A stretch of DNA of 64,000 bases from contig SADC01001338.1 of the NCBI GenBank assembly GCA_004194705.1, positions 124,001-188,000 on the forward strand. The letters run 5' to 3'. Shown one piece after another: positions 44,320-55,129 of this stretch. The notes below the pieces were generated by a model, which was not told the origin of the DNA, ran no database searches, and saw only the letters and a program-made list of their open reading frames with translations. The DNA is from Ditylenchus dipsaci (Eukaryota > Nematoda > Chromadorea > Rhabditida > Anguinidae). Every line of letters starts with the position of its first letter. The first letter of the stretch is position 1. Position numbers and translations under genes: made by a program.

Positions 44320-45250
44320 AATTGATATTGTGGTTAAAAATTACTGGCTGAACCTCAAAAAAAGGCCGGACTCGATAGTTCGGTGCCCTCCTAAAAGCAC
44401 CCAAAAACATGTTTTCTCGACGTTTTAGCACCTTTAACATGTAGAAACATGTTTTCAGGACGCGTTGACCATTTTTAGAAAAAAAAATTTGACCAAAAGT
44501 TGACTTTTTGCCTTGGGGACCAAGGTAAAGGGTACTGGAGGGTACCTGAATTGCATATTTTTTTAATTTATTCCTTGTTTTACTCACTAGAACTTGGCAA
44601 AAAGAATTTCTGAATGCATTTTCGATCAATGGTACTTCTCGAAATCATTTTAAGGTAAGTGAGTGCGCGCATCTAAACTCCAAGCCTTCGAGGGCGCATG
44701 GGTGATAAGGCTTCTCTTCAAACCACTCACTCTTCAAAGCTTAGGATGCAGTTATACCACGTTCTGGACAAGGTGCCAACAATCTCGTAAGGAGCTTCAT
44801 TCCAGCCTGAGTCTCAAGCAGCGTGCCGAATTGTTTATGAAGCTGGTTATATGATTACTGCTTCAGATCAAATTTTTGACAGCCCAAAGATTAGACATAA
44901 TTCCGAGCAAGAGTCATAATGAAAAATGCATAAAAAGCTCTATTTGCCTAGCTTCAGTGACTGAAACGGGGTAGAATACCTTGTATAAGCTGGTGTACCT
45001 TGTCCCTCCAAGGCGAAAAGTCAGAATTTTGTCAAAAAAAATTATCGAAAGTCATCTTCCGCCACATAAAAACCCCTGCGCCCCCTTCGGGAGCGCAGGG
45101 GGCTTGGTTGCCTGGGTTAAGATGCGCACACCCACATACCTCAGACTCAAAAGTGACTCTGGATGCATAAAAAACATGCATGCCAAAGTTTATTTATGCG
45201 GTGGGCTTCAGTCAATAAAACTATGTTCAAAATCCATCTTTTTAGGAAAT
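44320..45250. repeat. Relative of the 2525-3770 composite element
   Basis: Contains AACTTGGCAAAAAGAATTTC, GTGAGTGCGCGCATCTAAAC, the hairpin CCCCTGCGCC..GGAGCGCAGGGGG, GATGCGCACACCCACATACC and GCATGCCAAAGTTTATTTA in the same order as the first copy. A short non-repeat stretch at 44690-44880 interrupts it. Confidence 0.6.
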
Positions 45251-45296
45251 CCATGCATCTTGCAGTACCCTTTAGAATAACTGCACGCTCGAAAAA

Positions 45297-45415
45297 TCGG
45301 CGCCGGGCCTTCCGAGAATCGGCGCCGGGCGCCGACGCCGGCGCCCTTGGAAATTTGCGCTGGCGCGACGCCATCCTGGCGCCGGCGCCGGCGCTTCAGA
45401 GAGGCGGCGCCGGGC
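45297..45415. repeat. GC-rich GGCGCCGG block
   Basis: About 120 bp made largely of GGCGCCGG-like units in both orientations, in AT-rich surroundings. No open frame is convincing. Possibly a remnant of an element like the GC-rich MITE at 54045. Confidence 0.6.
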
Positions 45416-45947
45416 TTATGATATTTGTTAAACTTAAAAATTTTTGTTTTATTGCTATCACGATATAAGAAAAATAGACCCTACTATAGAATACCCTCCC
45501 CCTCCCAAATTTTTCCTTCTAAAACTCAAGTAAAGACTACCCAATTTATGTCGCAGACCCCGGAAAATATGCGTAAACTCTTTATTAGTCACAACTTCCG
45601 TACGCTGGCCTACCCCCAAGCCTAAGGGCAAAGCCTAAACGAGAAAGCTGAGAATCTCCCCTTGCAGAAAATACAGATCGAATTTTCAAAATACAGATTT
45701 TATAAAACTAGAAGCCATTTCAAGTCTAAAACACGTTTTTCTAGTCAAATTTGAGGACTTTTTCGATTTCCCGCGAAATTCACGGGAAATAAATGACACA
45801 CTTTCGGTCGTTTTGAAAAGCCGTGCACCCGCAAGTGCCGAATCACAGCCCACTGAAATTCAAATCTTAGTGCAATTAAAAATCAACAAAACGCCAAGAG
45901 TTTCAAAATCGATTTTTGTGTGCACTCGAAATCGAATTTTTTTAAAG

Positions 45948-46180
45948 GGGCATGCCCGTGCGTTTCAAAAAGTTAAGGCGGGGACCAGCATTTTTTTTGA
46001 ACTGTTCTATTTTTCACTCGTTTTGCGTCAAATCTAATATTAATGACCCTATACTACTTTAAAAACTAGGCAGAAAACTTAAAAATCTGAATGCGTATGC
46101 ATGAAAAACTTGATCGAGAAAGAAAAAAGTGCTGGTCCCGCCTTTTCTCCGTGTCGGGCACGGGCATGCCCCTTTAAGGT
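45948..46180. mobile_element. Palindromic MITE AAAGGGGCATGCCCGTGC
   Basis: Ends TAAAGGGGCATGCCCGTGC and GCACGGGCATGCCCCTTTA are perfect inverted repeats. The arms include AAAGTTAAGGCGGGGACCAG and its decayed inverse. Related to 13750-14025 and 24176-24416. Confidence 0.85.
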
Positions 46181-46454
46181 CAATTTTTCAACAAATACTA
46201 ACTTTTTTCAACAAGATGCTGATTTTGAACTTGCAGTGTAGGTGATAATTCACCATGTTTGCTCTAAAATATGTATCCCGACGCTAACTTTATTCAATTG
46301 AAGTCTTTCAACAACATTCCAATGACACAACAAATAAAACTCTACTAGAACTAGCTCGGTTTCTTCTGATCAAACAAAATATTCCTCAAATAAAATTCCT
46401 CGAAAATTTTCGTCAAAGTCTTCCTTCTTTCCCGCAAGCGATTTCTTCAAAGCC

Positions 46455-46899
46455 TCAAGCATGAAATTGACCACGAAGACGGCGAGCCAGCTGAAGGTCC
46501 TTGCACATGACGGTGACCCGCTTGGCATGGACGGCGCACAAATTGCTGTTTTCGAAGAAGCCTGTCAACTACATTTCCATGGCTTCCTGAAGAGCAACAA
46601 CAGCAAATGCCCTAAAACAATAGGTTATTGGAGACATATATAATAATCGGAAAAGGAACGCACCGATAGCGAAGAACTGTCTTGAACTTTTGCGCAATTT
46701 CACGGACAAGGCGCTGAAACGGAAGCTTACGGAGCAGCAAATCAGTCGACTACTGATAGCGGAGCATCTCACGAAGAGCAACAGTGTCAGGACGATAGCG
46801 ACGCGCCTTCTTGATTCCACCATCAACTCCGCACGAGCATGTCTTGACACCTACAGACTTTTTCGGAGCTTTTCCGGCCACAGTCTTTTGCGCAGTTTG
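46455..46899 (-). pseudogene. H3: Histone H3-like gene, broken
   Basis: Two exons on the minus strand, 46899-46664 and 46611-46455, separated by a 52-bp intron. The first reads [56 protein letters not shown]; the second reads AFAVVALQEAMEM, then [37 protein letters not shown]. Nearly every histone-fold landmark of H3 is there. Two TAG codons fall within the fold: one after RYQ where H3 has lysine, one after EAMEM where H3 has tyrosine. The tail is diverged, and an intron is unusual for replication-dependent H3. An upstream exon (about 47043-46952) with DEDSQSKLSKKQRAGQKSR may supply another N-terminus. Options: pseudogene, a diverged H3/CENP-A-like variant with base errors, or a mixture. Confidence 0.75.
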
Positions 46900-47049
46900 C
46901 TGAAGTAAAAAATAAGTGTGATCACTGAAGAGGTACCAAACGCAAACCTGTTACACCTGCTGAAACCTGCTCCTCATTGATTCTTGATTTCTGTCCTGCT
47001 CTCTGCTTCTTTGATAGCTTGGATTGCGAGTCCTCATCATACCTGAAAA

Positions 47050-48080
47050 TTACACAAAATTTCATTCCGTCAAAAAATCTAAAAAGTCGTCGTTTTAGGA
47101 CGTCTTATATACCAAAAGATAGCTCAGACATTCGGCTACAAGAATAATCAGACCGATTTTTTTAAATTCAGAATTAAGAAAACTAGAGACCGTTTAAAGC
47201 AAACAAGTGGCATTTTCCGAATAAAAATAGGGTGTTTCGCGTTTTCTATCTAACTTTTGTATAAAACGCCAAAAATTTGTATTTTTTGTATACGTCCTTG
47301 GTACCAAAATGTAGCAAATCTACTTCTTTATCGAGTCTCCGGTTTGTTTCAGATTAACTTGACGAAAAAGTTCCTATGATCTCGAATAAGTAGACTAGAT
47401 AAAGAAAAATTTAATAATTTTTTCACGGAAATCAATTGTAATTCTCAAATTTTGATTGTTTCACGGCAAGTGATGGCTTATTCGAAAGCCCTATAAGTGG
47501 GGAGTTTTTTTAGAAACAAGCCCTGCATAGGCAGTAGATAAAACATCTTTATAAAAAGCAAGACATTGAGGTACTTCAAAAGTGTCTGGTTTCAAAAAAT
47601 TTGAATTCGCGCAATTTTTCGCTATTGCACTGAATTCGAATTTCAGTGGGCTGTGGAATATCCAAAAACAACTTTTAAAAATGCATGCTTTAAATTTGCG
47701 CATTTTCACCGTGTTGACCATCAATTGATGCTCAACTCTGTATATCTAATTCTCCCTTGCACTTGGCAATCAATAAGTCCATTCCCTTGCCTTGCACGCA
47801 GCGGCCACCCAGTCTACCGGACTTAGTTATTTGTCGACAAATTGCTCGCCCCACACCTACTGCACCAATCTATTGGTGCTGAATGTCTGCTATTCCTATT
47901 CATTTCTGATTTATCTTAGTTGTTTCGAGCACATTATGTGGTTTTTGTATTTTTTTCTTGCCTTACTATTGCGAAATAGCTAAAAATAGTAAAAACTTCC
48001 GGGTTTCTTTGTTGTTGCCTACTTGTCTGAATGCTTATTAGTGCTGTATTTTTCAGACAGGATTAATTTTCTAAAGTCTC
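47050..48080. other. Interval between histone H3 and topoisomerase I
   Basis: No repeat family is obvious and no exon is supported. It probably includes the topoisomerase I promoter and 5' UTR. A 63-codon hydrophobic open frame (47792-47983) is not convincing. Confidence 0.35.
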
Positions 48081-48084
48081 AGAA

Positions 48085-51000
48085 ATGACAGCTATTGCAT
48101 CGTCCAACTCGTTTTCGCCTCCTCAACAGCAGCAAAATGGCTTTTCTGACCGGTGGGTTATTGGTGTTGGTGCTGACTAGTCTTACCTAAAATTTATTTT
48201 TAGTGATGAATCGGCCGATTCAATGGACACAACAGGCCAGGAAGAGAATCACAATGACACGGTAATAGATTTCTTTCATTATTCCAATTACACTTTTCCT
48301 AACTGTCGGATTGGTTCAAGGGGGGCATGCCATCTCAAAATCTCTTCCTGATTCGTCGCCCACCGAAATGGCTCATCTGGCAGTGCGAGCAAGCAGAAAA
48401 ATGGAGCCATTGTCTCTCCGCCCAAGTCATTGGAAGTCAAACCTTCTATGAGCTCAGATGATGAAGAGGACAACATTCCATGGGTATGTGACCTGCACTT
48501 AATTTAGAAATATCTGAATTTTCACGGATTACTTGGTTGACTGTGAGGTTCATAGATGTGATAGGATATTAATTTTTTTTGGTGCAAAATGATTTCTTTT
48601 CGGCGTAAATTTGCTTTCAAGTTTCGGTTTGCGTTTTTATATGAAATCTTTTAATCTTTTTCAAAAAATGATTACACCATCAGGTAGCCCTGCGATTATA
48701 GTTTCTGTTAAGCCATTATTCACCGAAAAATCTAAGCAAAATATATCACATATAGGTAAAAGTATGAAAGAGGTCAGAAAAAATAATTTGGTACATACTT
48801 TTACTTATTTGCGCTACATTTTACAAAGATATCGCAGCGAATGATATCTCGCTAGAAACTACAATCTCAGGTATACCTGATGGTGTTATCACTTGTTGAA
48901 AAAGGTTAAAAAAGTTAATAGAAAAACGCAAAACCAAAATCTTAATAAATATTTGCACCAAAAAAGATCTAATTTGAATCAAAAAATATTCAATTTGCAC
49001 CAAAAAAAACAATATCCGTTTTGATGGTTGACCGGTAGATGTAGCTAGAAAATTTTATTGAATTTTATCAAATAATCGTATTAACTCTAGGTTTCACATT
49101 AAGTTTTGTATGGGTTCACCGTTCGACAGTGTTATTTCTGCTGACTTTAAATCGGGCAAAACTTTTTTTGTCACAGATTCACTTCTTTTTGTCACAGATT
49201 CACTTTTTTGTCACAGATTTGATTTGTCACAGATTCACTTTTTTCTGTCACAGATTCACTTTTTTTGTCACAGATTCACTTTTTCTGTCACAGATTTCCT
49301 CTTTTCTGTCACAGATTTAGCTCAAACCACAGGGGGACCAAGCACTTACAAAATTGTCCAAAAATTTTCCCTTATAACAGCCTGAAAGTTTTCTATAACG
49401 TTTATCATGTTTGAGCATTTTCGCCAAAATTATTTTTCGCAAAAATTTTTGCCTTGGGGACCAAGGTAGCCCAAAGTTTTCAGGAGCCTGAAATGTGACC
49501 TTGGTCCCCAAGGCAAAAATTTTGCGGAAAAAATAATTTTTGGCGAAAATGCTCAAAACATGATAGAAACGTTATAGAAAAACTTCAGGCTGTTATGAGA
49601 GAAAATTTTTTGACCAATTTTGTAAGTGCTTGGTCCCCCCTGTGGTTTGAGCTAAATCTGTGACAGAAAGAGGAAATCTGTGACAGAAAAAAGTGAATCT
49701 GTGACAAAAAAAAGTGAATCTGTGACAGAAAAAAGTGAATCTGTGACAAATCAAATCTGTGACAAAAAAAAGTGAATCTGTGACAAAAAGAAGTGAATCT
49801 GTGACAAAAAAAAGTATTGCCCCTTTAAATCTCGTAGTTATTGTTTTTGACCGTGAAATATACAGTTCACTTTGTTGGCTTAAAAAATTTTAGTTATATT
49901 TTACCACTTTTACAAATTTCCAGGATCAAAGGATGCAGCAGCAGGCAGCAAAAAGGTTGAGCATTCCAAGAAAACCACTATCGTCGAAAAGGTAGCTTTG
50001 TGTTGTCATGTTGTTTGCCTGCTCACTCAATTCGTGCGTTTTCAAGTGGTCAAGGAAGAACCATCAACGTCCAAGCGCAAGTCCGACAAAAAAAGAAGAA
50101 GAGACAAGAGTCTGATCAAGAGGAGTCTGAGGAAGACTACGAGCCTGAAGATGACGATGAGGACGACTACCAACCAAAGGTAGCAGATTTGTTGTAGACA
50201 ATTAATGACAAAAAAATTGTGGGCTTTTTAAGAAAAAGAAGTCTAAAGCAGTGGATACCCCTAAATCTGAGCTCAAAATCAAGATCAAGCGCGAAATCAA
50301 ACGAGACTCAGTTACTCCAGAGAAGCCAAGCTCTTCCAAGCACAAGGTTACAGCCGTGAAAAAGACCAAAAAGGAAATCAAGAAGAAATCAACAGTCCTT
50401 CTAAAACGCAGCGGAAGAAGAAGGTGGTGGAAGAAGAGGAGGTCTGGAGGTGGTGGTTATTTATCGAAGGCTTATGTTTTGATCAAAATAATGCACTGTC
50501 TTGCAGGTGGGAAGAAGAGAAAAAAAGAAGATGGCATCAAGTGGAAGACCTTAGAGCACAAAGGTCCGCTGTTCGCACCACCTTATGAGCCGTTGCCCAA
50601 GTCTGTCAAATTTCTGTATGATGGGAAGGTGAGTCTCTTTTGGTGCTGATTGTAAAAATGACAGAAAAGGTGAAACATCTGACCAAATACATTTTCTTCA
50701 TAATGACTGAATTGACCACCTTTTTTCAAAATTACTTATTTTTCGAGCCTTACCGGGTAACTAGAGGTAGCTGGCCTAAAGTTTCAAAATTTATTTTGCA
50801 CTCTCTTGCTTTGCTGAATGAGTGAAATAAGCAAAACAACAGATTTTTTTCTTAGGAAATGCATCTCTCAGAGGCCGCCGAAGAAGTGGCTGGTTTCTAT
50901 GCAAAATGTTGGACCACGAGTACACTTCTAAAGAAGTCTTTAACACCAACTTTTTCAAGGATTTCAGAAAGGTAAATAAGTTAAAAAAATGAATTTTTGT

Positions 51001-53249
51001 AGCTAATCTATTTGTTCTTAGGTCATGACACCAGCTGAAAGGGAGAAAATCACCGATCTGACCAAGTGTAACTTTAAGCAAATGCACGCCCACTTCCTGT
51101 CAGAATCAGAGAAGCGAAAAGCCATGTCCAAGGAGCAAAAACTTAAGATCAAAGAAGAAAAAGAGGCGGAAGCTAAAGAATACGGGCACGCATTCATCGA
51201 TGGTCACAAACAGAAGATCGGAAACTTCAGGATAGAGCCGCCAGGCTAGTCAATTAATCCTCTTAAAAATATGTCTAAATAGAAACTATTCTTTAGGGTT
51301 GTTCCGTGGTCGTGGAGATCACCCTAAGATGGGTCGATTGAAGCGAAGAATCCAACCAGAGGATGTGATAATTAACTGTGGCAAGTCTAGTAAAGCGCCA
51401 GTACCTCCACCAGGTCACAAATGGAAGGAAATTCGTCATGACAATACTGGTAATTTCATGCAAATTTTAACTATGTTACAGTCTGTTGACTATTCGTTAT
51501 TTCAGTCACATGGCTGTGCGGATGGAGTGAGAATGTGCTTGGCTCCAATAAATACATTATGCTGAATCCAAGCTCCAAAATCAAGGTAAATCTAGATTTG
51601 GTCAAAATTTAAAGTTGGAATTTGCTTGAAAAGGTTGATTAAGAAATTATCTTACTGTGCTCAGGTTCTGGATTATTAATTCTACTCTTGTTCAGGGTGA
51701 AAAAGACTGGAGAAGTTCGAAACTGCCAGGGCACTGAAAGGCTGTGGATGAGATTCGCAGGGTGAGTGTGATCAGTTAATAGAGTATTCAATTCCCAAAT
51801 TCCTGATTTTCAGCAATACACTATTGACTTCAAAGCACGTGAGATGCGGATTCGACAACGCGCAGTAGCCTTGTATTTCATTGACAAGGTGATTCTGGAA
51901 TTAGAAAATTTTCTAATTAAGTATTCGTATTTTACAGTTGGCGCTTCGAGCGGGTAATGAGAAAGACACTGATGAGGCTGCCGACACAGTCGGTTGCTGC
52001 TCCCTTCGATGTGAACACGTCAAATTGCTGGAAGAATCGGATGGCCAAAAGTTTGTGGTTGTGTTCGATTTCCTGGGCAAAGACTCCATTCGCTACTTCA
52101 ATCAAGGTAAATCCCGGAGAATTCAAAGCTGTTTAGCAAATTTAACATTTGGTGGTTTCAGTGCCAGTCGAAAAGCAAGTTTTCAAAAACTTGAAAATAT
52201 TCATGGAGGGCAAAGAACAGGCGACGACCTATTCGACAGGCTTGATGTGAGTTGCCTTTTTCTCGCATTCTAGCAATTCAGTTATCGTAACCTAATTTAG
52301 ACCAGTGGTTTGAACGTCCACTTGAGATCTCTGATGCCAGGACTTACAGCCAAGGTCTTCCGTACTTACAATGCCTCTATCACTCTGCAAGAACAACTGG
52401 ACAAACTGACTCAATGTGAGATTTTTTTCGACCTTTTTTTCTACAAATTTTGAATTGAATTTTTAGCTAAGGATACTATCACGAGAAGCTGCTTTCCTAT
52501 AACCGTGCCAATCGTCAAGTAGCTATCTTGTGTAACCATCAACGTGCTGTGCCGAAAACTCACGAAAAGTCCATGGAAAATTTGGAAAACAAGGTATTTT
52601 TTAAAAATTCTCAAATTCTTTCAGTCATGCAACTATTGCTTCATCCTAGATCAAAGACAAGAAGAAGGAGCTCAAAGATGCCAAAGCTGAACTCCAGAAG
52701 ACTCGTGGTGCCAAAGAAAAGGAAAGATCGAAAAGAAGATCGAGCGGCTCAAGGAAACTCTGAAAAGGATGAAGACTCAGCGAACTGACAAGGTGGGTAG
52801 TTTTTTGATGGGTTTTGCTGAAATAACTTCACTGGGCCAGCTGTGATTTTTGTGAAGTTGGCAGTGCAGCACATAATAAATTTGAAACACTTGCACCCCG
52901 CATACACGTCCCTCTACCAACACCCCTCCCCCTAGACTCGATTCCACCCCGCACCCTTAGTCAACCGACAGAAAAATTTTTACCTTGGTCTCCTGTCCCC
53001 CTGTTGATTGACTGGTGGTGCGGGTGCAATATAAATTTAATTGATTAAACAATTACAAGAATTATGTAATTGCAGGATGAGAACAAGCAGATCGCACTGG
53101 GAACTTCCAAGCTCAACTACTTAGATCCTCGCATATCAGTGGCATGGTGCAAGAAGAATGATGTGAACATTGAGAAGATCTTCAACAAGACGCAGCGTGA
53201 GAAATTTAGATGGGCTATCGACATGGCCACTGAAGAATATGTGTTCTAA
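48085..53249 (+). CDS. TOP1: DNA topoisomerase I (nuclear, type IB)
   Basis: About 19 exons: 48085-48152, 48204-48261, ~48331-48483, 49924-49991, 50047-50179, 50233-50452, 50507-50628, 50856-50971, 51022-51244, 51297-51449, 51506-51585, 51696-51761, 51814-51888, 51938-52106, 52162-52246, 52301-52415, 52467-52593, 52650-52792, 53076-53249. It starts [19 protein letters not shown]; the N-terminal region is charged and K-rich. The core reads [94 protein letters not shown] and [17 protein letters not shown] coiled linker ([14 protein letters not shown]) follows, then [17 protein letters not shown]; the catalytic tyrosine codon is 53118-53120. The end is [16 protein letters not shown]. It relaxes supercoils by a transient 3'-phosphotyrosyl nick. 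Indels in exons 5, 8, 12, 15, 17 and 18 look like sequence errors because the frame recovers each time. Confidence 0.95.
48640..48925. repeat. Palindrome in a topoisomerase I intron
   Basis: TGATTACACCATCAGGTAGCC and TATAGTTTCTG on the left face the inverse near 48855-48895 (GTATACCTGATGGTGTTATC). The ACACCATCAGGTAGC block resembles blocks at 6190 and 6515. Confidence 0.65.
49154..49822. mobile_element. Foldback with CTGTGACA arrays, 9-bp TSD, in TOP1 intron
   Basis: 669 bp, nearly perfect inverted repeat. The arms carry about eight tandem units TTTTTGTCACAGATTCACTT (left) and their inverse (right). Inside lie CAAACCACAGGGGGACCAAG and CTTGGTCCCCCCTGTGGTTT, then CCTTGGGGACCAAGG at the centre. 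Exact 9-bp flank CTTTAAATC at 49145-49153 and 49823-49831. Located in the intron between exons 3 and 4. Confidence 0.9.
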
Positions 53250-53254
53250 TTTCT

Positions 53255-53620
53255 GTTATTCTCATAACTGTTTATTGATCTTGTATTTGTCTGCTGGTTT
53301 ATGTAGTGGTATAAATAATTGAATCTATACGAGATGTTTTGGCAGCGTTTTCTGTTCGGAAAATCTCATTGTGGAAAGGGTTGTGGCGGTTTTTCAGTCA
53401 ACGTATTATTTTTTCAAGGCGTGCTGTAAAGGATCTGGTAGATATTGGTGCAGTTTTGTTTGAGCGTAAGCAAATGAAATGTTCTTTCGTGATCACCGAG
53501 GGAAAGGGAAGGCGATAATGTCACACCTATTAATGAATTCGGCTTCGAAGAGGTTATTTATCAGTTGTTAGTATAGTCATTACCCGCTAAGGGTCAACTC
53601 TGTAAAAAGTCAATTTTCAC
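53255..53620. other. Topoisomerase I 3' region
   Basis: Immediate downstream sequence, likely 3' UTR; no coding sequence or repeat recognised. Confidence 0.4.
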
Positions 53621-53623
53621 TTA

Positions 53624-53780
53624 CCGTATTTTCTCTATTAATGAACCCCTCTCTAATAATGAACCCCCCCTCGATTTTTTGACTAGGATTTCAGAGTTAG
53701 GGCCATTTTTGATTTACAATTTCAACATTTCGAAGGGTTGAAAAATAATGAACCCGGGTTCATTAATAGAGAAAATACGG
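53624..53780. mobile_element. CCGTAT MITE, TA-flanked
   Basis: Begins CCGTATTTTCTCTATTAATG, ends TTAATAGAGAAAATACGG, with TA at 53622-53623 and 53781-53782. 157 bp, internal ATTTCAGAGTTAGGGCC. Confidence 0.9.
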
Positions 53781-54044
53781 TACATTTTAAAATTCTGGTG
53801 TAGCACCTCTTCAGCTTTTCGAGCTCTACATTCAGTTAATAACAGATTTTTGAGAAAATAAATTATCACGTGTTTTGACGACACCATGCGCCGCTACCTG
53901 GATGACCTTTAGAAGAGTCAGTGGCTACACTTACAGCTATCAGGCCATAGATTTTGCAATTTCAGTGTTTTTTTTATCAAATTTGTCTGCAAGAGATTTT
54001 TTGATAGTGTATTTTCATTCTCTACGGCTAAATTATAGTTAAAC

Positions 54045-54463
54045 CAGGCCTGTGCACGGGCCGGCCCGCGGCCGTCCGGGCCCACCGGCCCGGCCGGCCC
54101 GAAGCCATTTTTCAAATACATAAGTCGGCCCGAAAAATTTATTATTGTAGCTAAGATTCCAGGCTACAAAATGAATATTACCATTTATAAAAATTGAATA
54201 AAAATTTCTGCTAATTTTACAAAAACAGCTCAAATTTTTTTGGCTTCCGGGCCGGGCGGCCCGGACGTCTCAAAAATTAAGATGCTTTTTAGAAATTAGT
54301 CAAATTTTTTGTCAATTTTGATAAATGGTAAAATCCATTTTGTAGCCTGGAATCTCAGCTACAATAATAAATTTTTCGGGCCGACTATGTATTTGAAAAA
54401 TGGCTTCGGCCGGCCCGGGCCGGTGGGCCCGGACGGCCCGCGGCCGGCCCGTGCACAGGCCTG
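54045..54463. mobile_element. GC-tipped hAT-like MITE, perfect 8-bp TSD
   Basis: Ends CAGGCCTGTGCACGGGCCGG and CCGGCCCGTGCACAGGCCTG are perfect inverses; GC-rich outer arms (about 65 bp) frame an AT-rich centre with TTGTAGCTAAGATTCCAGGC and its inverse. Flanked by AGTTAAAC at 54037-54044 and 54464-54471. No coding sequence. Confidence 0.93.
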
Positions 54464-54474
54464 AGTTAAACCCT

Positions 54475-54600
54475 TCACTCAAGTCTAGTATACACCTTCA
54501 GTCAAATTAGCTTGGAGGACCAATTTTTTTAAAGTTGAAAATTAAAAAAAAATTGCCTTGGTTCCCCAAGCTAATTTAACTGAAGGGTGTATACTAGAAC
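54475..54600. repeat. Short palindrome with GGACCAA core
   Basis: CTAGTATACACCTTCAGTC and AAATTAGCTTGGAGGACC face CTTGGTTCCCCAAGCTAATT and ACTGAAGGGTGTATACTAG. Distantly like the 17650 family. It directly abuts the preceding MITE's target site. Confidence 0.8.
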
Positions 54601-54899
54601 TGCTCCTTCTTTACTCCTTTTACGCTCTTTCCAATTTGTGAACATTGCCACTACTAATTTTTACAGTTTTTATGACAAAAGAGTGAAATATTGTAGTACT
54701 AACTTCAACTGATTTGTTTCCACAATTTTCCCAAACTTGAAGTTGGTACTCATAATAATGGAGTACTGTTTATGGTGGTTGTAGCTGCCTATACCAAATT
54801 ACTGACTGACCTGCTACTGTTATTTTGAGCATTTTTATGACTTACTACTGCTTCCTGCAACTAACATGTTTTATGTCCAAACATTGTTTTATTTATAGT

Positions 54900-55122
54900 T
54901 AGGGTTGTCGAGTTTCGAACTTTTAATTCGAAATTCGAAACTCGAAATTTTTTTACGGCCGATTTTTGGCATCGGATTGCAATCTTATTTTACAATCTAT
55001 ACTCAGAATTAAAAGTTGGGTATAGATTGTAAAATCAGATTTGCAATCCGATGCCGAAAATCGCCGTAAAAAAATTTCGAGTTTCGAATTTCGAATTAAA
55101 AGTTCGAAATTCGACAACCCTA
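54900..55122. mobile_element. hAT-like MITE TAGGGTTGTCGA, perfect 8-bp TSD
   Basis: Ends TAGGGTTGTCGAGTTTCGAA and TTCGAAATTCGACAACCCTA; arms continue with TTCGAAATTCGAAACTCG. Flanked by TTTATAGT at 54892-54899 and 55123-55130. 223 bp, non-coding. TAGGG-type ends and 8-bp duplications are hAT features. Confidence 0.9.
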
Positions 55123-55129
55123 TTTATAG

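Noticed and set aside
46461..46908. Plus-strand open frames over the histone locus
   Set aside because: Shadow frames of the minus-strand histone H3-like sequence, whose translation is far better supported.
47792..47983. 63-codon hydrophobic open frame before topoisomerase I
   Set aside because: No signal-peptide or splice logic linking it to a gene; the topoisomerase start at 48085 is better supported.
49110..49385. Open frames with repeated TDSLF/SQIHF peptides
   Set aside because: Produced by the CTGTGACA subrepeat array of the foldback at 49154-49822, not a gene.
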